This document shows, one piece after another, positions 62,706 to 64,000 of a stretch of 64,000 bases of DNA. The notes below the pieces were generated by a model. That model was not told the origin of the DNA, ran no database searches, and was given only the letters and a program-made list of their open reading frames with translations. The position numbers were made by a program, and so were the translations under genes. Every line of letters begins with the position of its first letter. Within the stretch, counting starts at the first letter, position 1. Source of the DNA: Flavobacterium sp. (GTDB taxonomy: Bacteria; Bacteroidota; Bacteroidia; Flavobacteriales; Flavobacteriaceae); contig NZ_JAQVCH010000001.1 of assembly GCF_028689845.1 (NCBI RefSeq), forward strand, positions 1-64,000. The letters are read 5' to 3'.

Positions 62706-64000
62706 TTATTTATAATTTCTAGCGGCAATTTTTATTTCTTCATAAACCAACACTTCTTTGTGTAATTCTGATTTAGAAATATCAGAACCTTTATATTCCC
62801 AAGCTCCCACAAATTTAAAGTTTTCATCATCACGAAGGGTTTCGCCTTCCGCATCTTGGTATTCTTCACGGAAGTGACCTCCGCAAGATTCATGTCGTTG
62901 CAAAGCATCCATCGCCATTAATTGTCCAAGTTCAAGAAAATCGGCTACTCGTAAAGCTTTTTCTAATTCAGGATTTAATTCGTCACTGCTTCCTGGAACG
63001 TATACATTTTGATAAAAATCCTCTTTAATAGCAGCAATTTCGCTGATAGCTTGTTTTAAACCTTGTTCATTTCGAGCCATTCCAACCTTATTCCACATTA
63101 CCAAACCTAATCGTTTATGGAAGTGATCTACAGTTTTAGAACCATTATTGTTCATGAATTTATCAATTGAATTTTGAACTCGGCTTTCTGCTTCAGCAAA
63201 TTCAGATAAATCGGTAGAAATTTTTCCTGTTCTAATTTCATCTGCTAAATAGTTAGAAACGGTATAAGGCAAAACAAAATAACCATCGGCCAAACCTTGC
63301 ATTAACGCAGAAGCTCCGAGACGGTTAGCTCCATGGTCAGAAAAGTTTGCTTCTCCCGCTACAAAACAACCAGGAATAGTAGATTCTAAATTATAATCTA
63401 CCCAAACGCCACCCATCGTATAATGTACCGCTGGATAAATTTTCATCGGTGTTTCATAAGGATTTTCGTCTGTGATTTTTTGATACATAGTAAATAAATT
63501 ACCATATTTCTCTTCTAACCATTGCTTACCTAATTTTATAGTTTCTTCTTGAGAAGGATTATGATTACCTTGGGCATATGCCGTTTGCTTTCCTTTGCTT
63601 AAAATCTCGGTAGAAAAATCTAGGTAAACACCTTCGTTAGTGTCATTCGCTTCAATTCCATGTCCGGCATCACATCTTTCTTTTGCAGCTCTAGATGCCA
63701 CATCACGTGGTACTAAGTTTCCAAAAGCAGGATAACGTCTTTCTAAATAATAATCTCTATTTTCTTCTGCAATTTGTGTTGGTTTTAATTGACCCGCACG
63801 AATAGCTTCTGCATCTTCTTTTTTCTTTGGTACCCATATTCTTCCAGAATTCCGTAATGATTCAGACATTAAGGTCAACTTAGACTGGTTAGACCCATGA
63901 ACAGGAATACAAGTAGGGTGAATTTGAACATAACAAGGATTGGCAAATAAAGCCCCTTGTTTGTGAATTTTCCAACTTGCCGTAACATTACAACCCATCG
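62706..64000 (-). CDS. sdhA: Succinate dehydrogenase flavoprotein subunit, 5' end outside window
   Basis: The C-terminal 430 or so residues of SdhA; relatives are about 670 residues long, and the ATG at 63998 is internal. [16 protein letters not shown], the catalytic Arg region [14 protein letters not shown], the substrate region [16 protein letters not shown] and [25 protein letters not shown] are characteristic. The C-terminal end [34 protein letters not shown] is the usual helical part. It oxidises succinate with covalent FAD and passes electrons to sdhB 6 bases downstream. Confidence 0.95.
   Translation of the reverse strand, partial: MGCNVTASWKIHKQGALFANPCYVQIHPTCIPVHGSNQSKLTLMSESLRNSGRIWVPKKKEDAEAIRAGQLKPTQIAEENRDYYLERRYPAFGNLVPRDVASRAAKERCDAGHGIEANDTNEGVYLDFSTEILSKGKQTAYAQGNHNPSQEETIKLGKQWLEEKYGNLFTMYQKITDENPYETPMKIYPAVHYTMGGVWVDYNLESTIPGCFVAGEANFSDHGANRLGASALMQGLADGYFVLPYTVSNYLADEIRTGKISTDLSEFAEAESRVQNSIDKFMNNNGSKTVDHFHKRLGLVMWNKVGMARNEQGLKQAISEIAAIKEDFYQNVYVPGSSDELNPELEKALRVADFLELGQLMAMDALQRHESCGGHFREEYQDAEGETLRDDENFKFVGAWEYKGSDISKSELHKEVLVYEEIKIAARNYK

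Overview
The window is AT-rich chromosomal DNA from a Bacteroidota bacterium, most likely a Flavobacterium-like member of Flavobacteriaceae. The signs are SusC/SusD and glycoside hydrolase genes, type IX secretion features (a PorZ-like protein and a T9SS sorting tail), TAnnTTTG promoter elements in front of many genes, two RNAs resembling the Flavobacterium Flavo-1 motif, and flavobacterial-type lepA, rbfA, thiL, glyS and sdhAB proteins. No rRNA, tRNA or CRISPR array was recognised.

1-18.7 kb is accessory DNA. It opens with the end of a conjugation ATPase gene and a replication-relaxation-like gene, so a conjugative or mobilisable element probably reaches in from the left. Next comes a very AT-rich island of about 14.7 kb that looks like a ribosomal peptide (RiPP) biosynthesis and export system. 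Its plus-strand operon has a nucleotidyltransferase-fold protein, an HlyD adaptor, a Nudix hydrolase and a T4 Rnl1-like RNA ligase. A convergent minus-strand set has a radical SAM/SPASM enzyme, a cysteine-stripped radical SAM-like partner, a small Asp-rich peptide with its own promoter and terminator, an M1-like metallopeptidase, a CPBP membrane protease and a second Rnl1-like ligase. A plus-strand set has an ABC exporter with a degenerate C39 domain, a serine hydrolase and a TlpA-like thioredoxin. An insertion sequence closes the island. The two RNA ligases with a Nudix enzyme and a nucleotidyltransferase inside a peptide-maturation cluster are the most unusual feature of the window.

18.8-32.7 kb is mostly core: porZ, an outer-membrane protein, a PLP-dependent cystathionine enzyme, rbfA, a LolC/E-type permease, three small secreted or T9SS genes, dusB, lepA (with a Flavo-1-like RNA in its leader) and thiL.

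32.7-38 kb is a signalling region. It holds a TPR-containing sensor kinase with its response regulator, a secreted protein made of seven near-identical TGEYSTSPSKKRDL repeats, and a LytTR regulator whose receiver has Glu at the phosphoacceptor position. The 550 bp gap between thiL and the response regulator holds two clusters of three RCGGTTTTAC-like boxes with 21-22 bp period. Each cluster stands 23-24 bp before a TAnnTTTA element on the minus strand, which suggests two unannotated short transcripts; one carries a 19-codon ORF.

38-43.6 kb holds an outer-membrane protein, glyS, a ComF-type phosphoribosyltransferase, an Ig-like lipoprotein and an omega-amidase-like nitrilase. 43.6-61.9 kb is a polysaccharide utilisation locus: susC, susD, two GH30 enzymes, GH3 and a sialate O-acetylesterase-like esterase, followed by GH92, with a divergent propeller/LuxR-type regulator. 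The set suggests a beta-glucan such as beta-1,6-glucan, but the substrate is inferred. The window ends in sdhB and the 3' part of sdhA.
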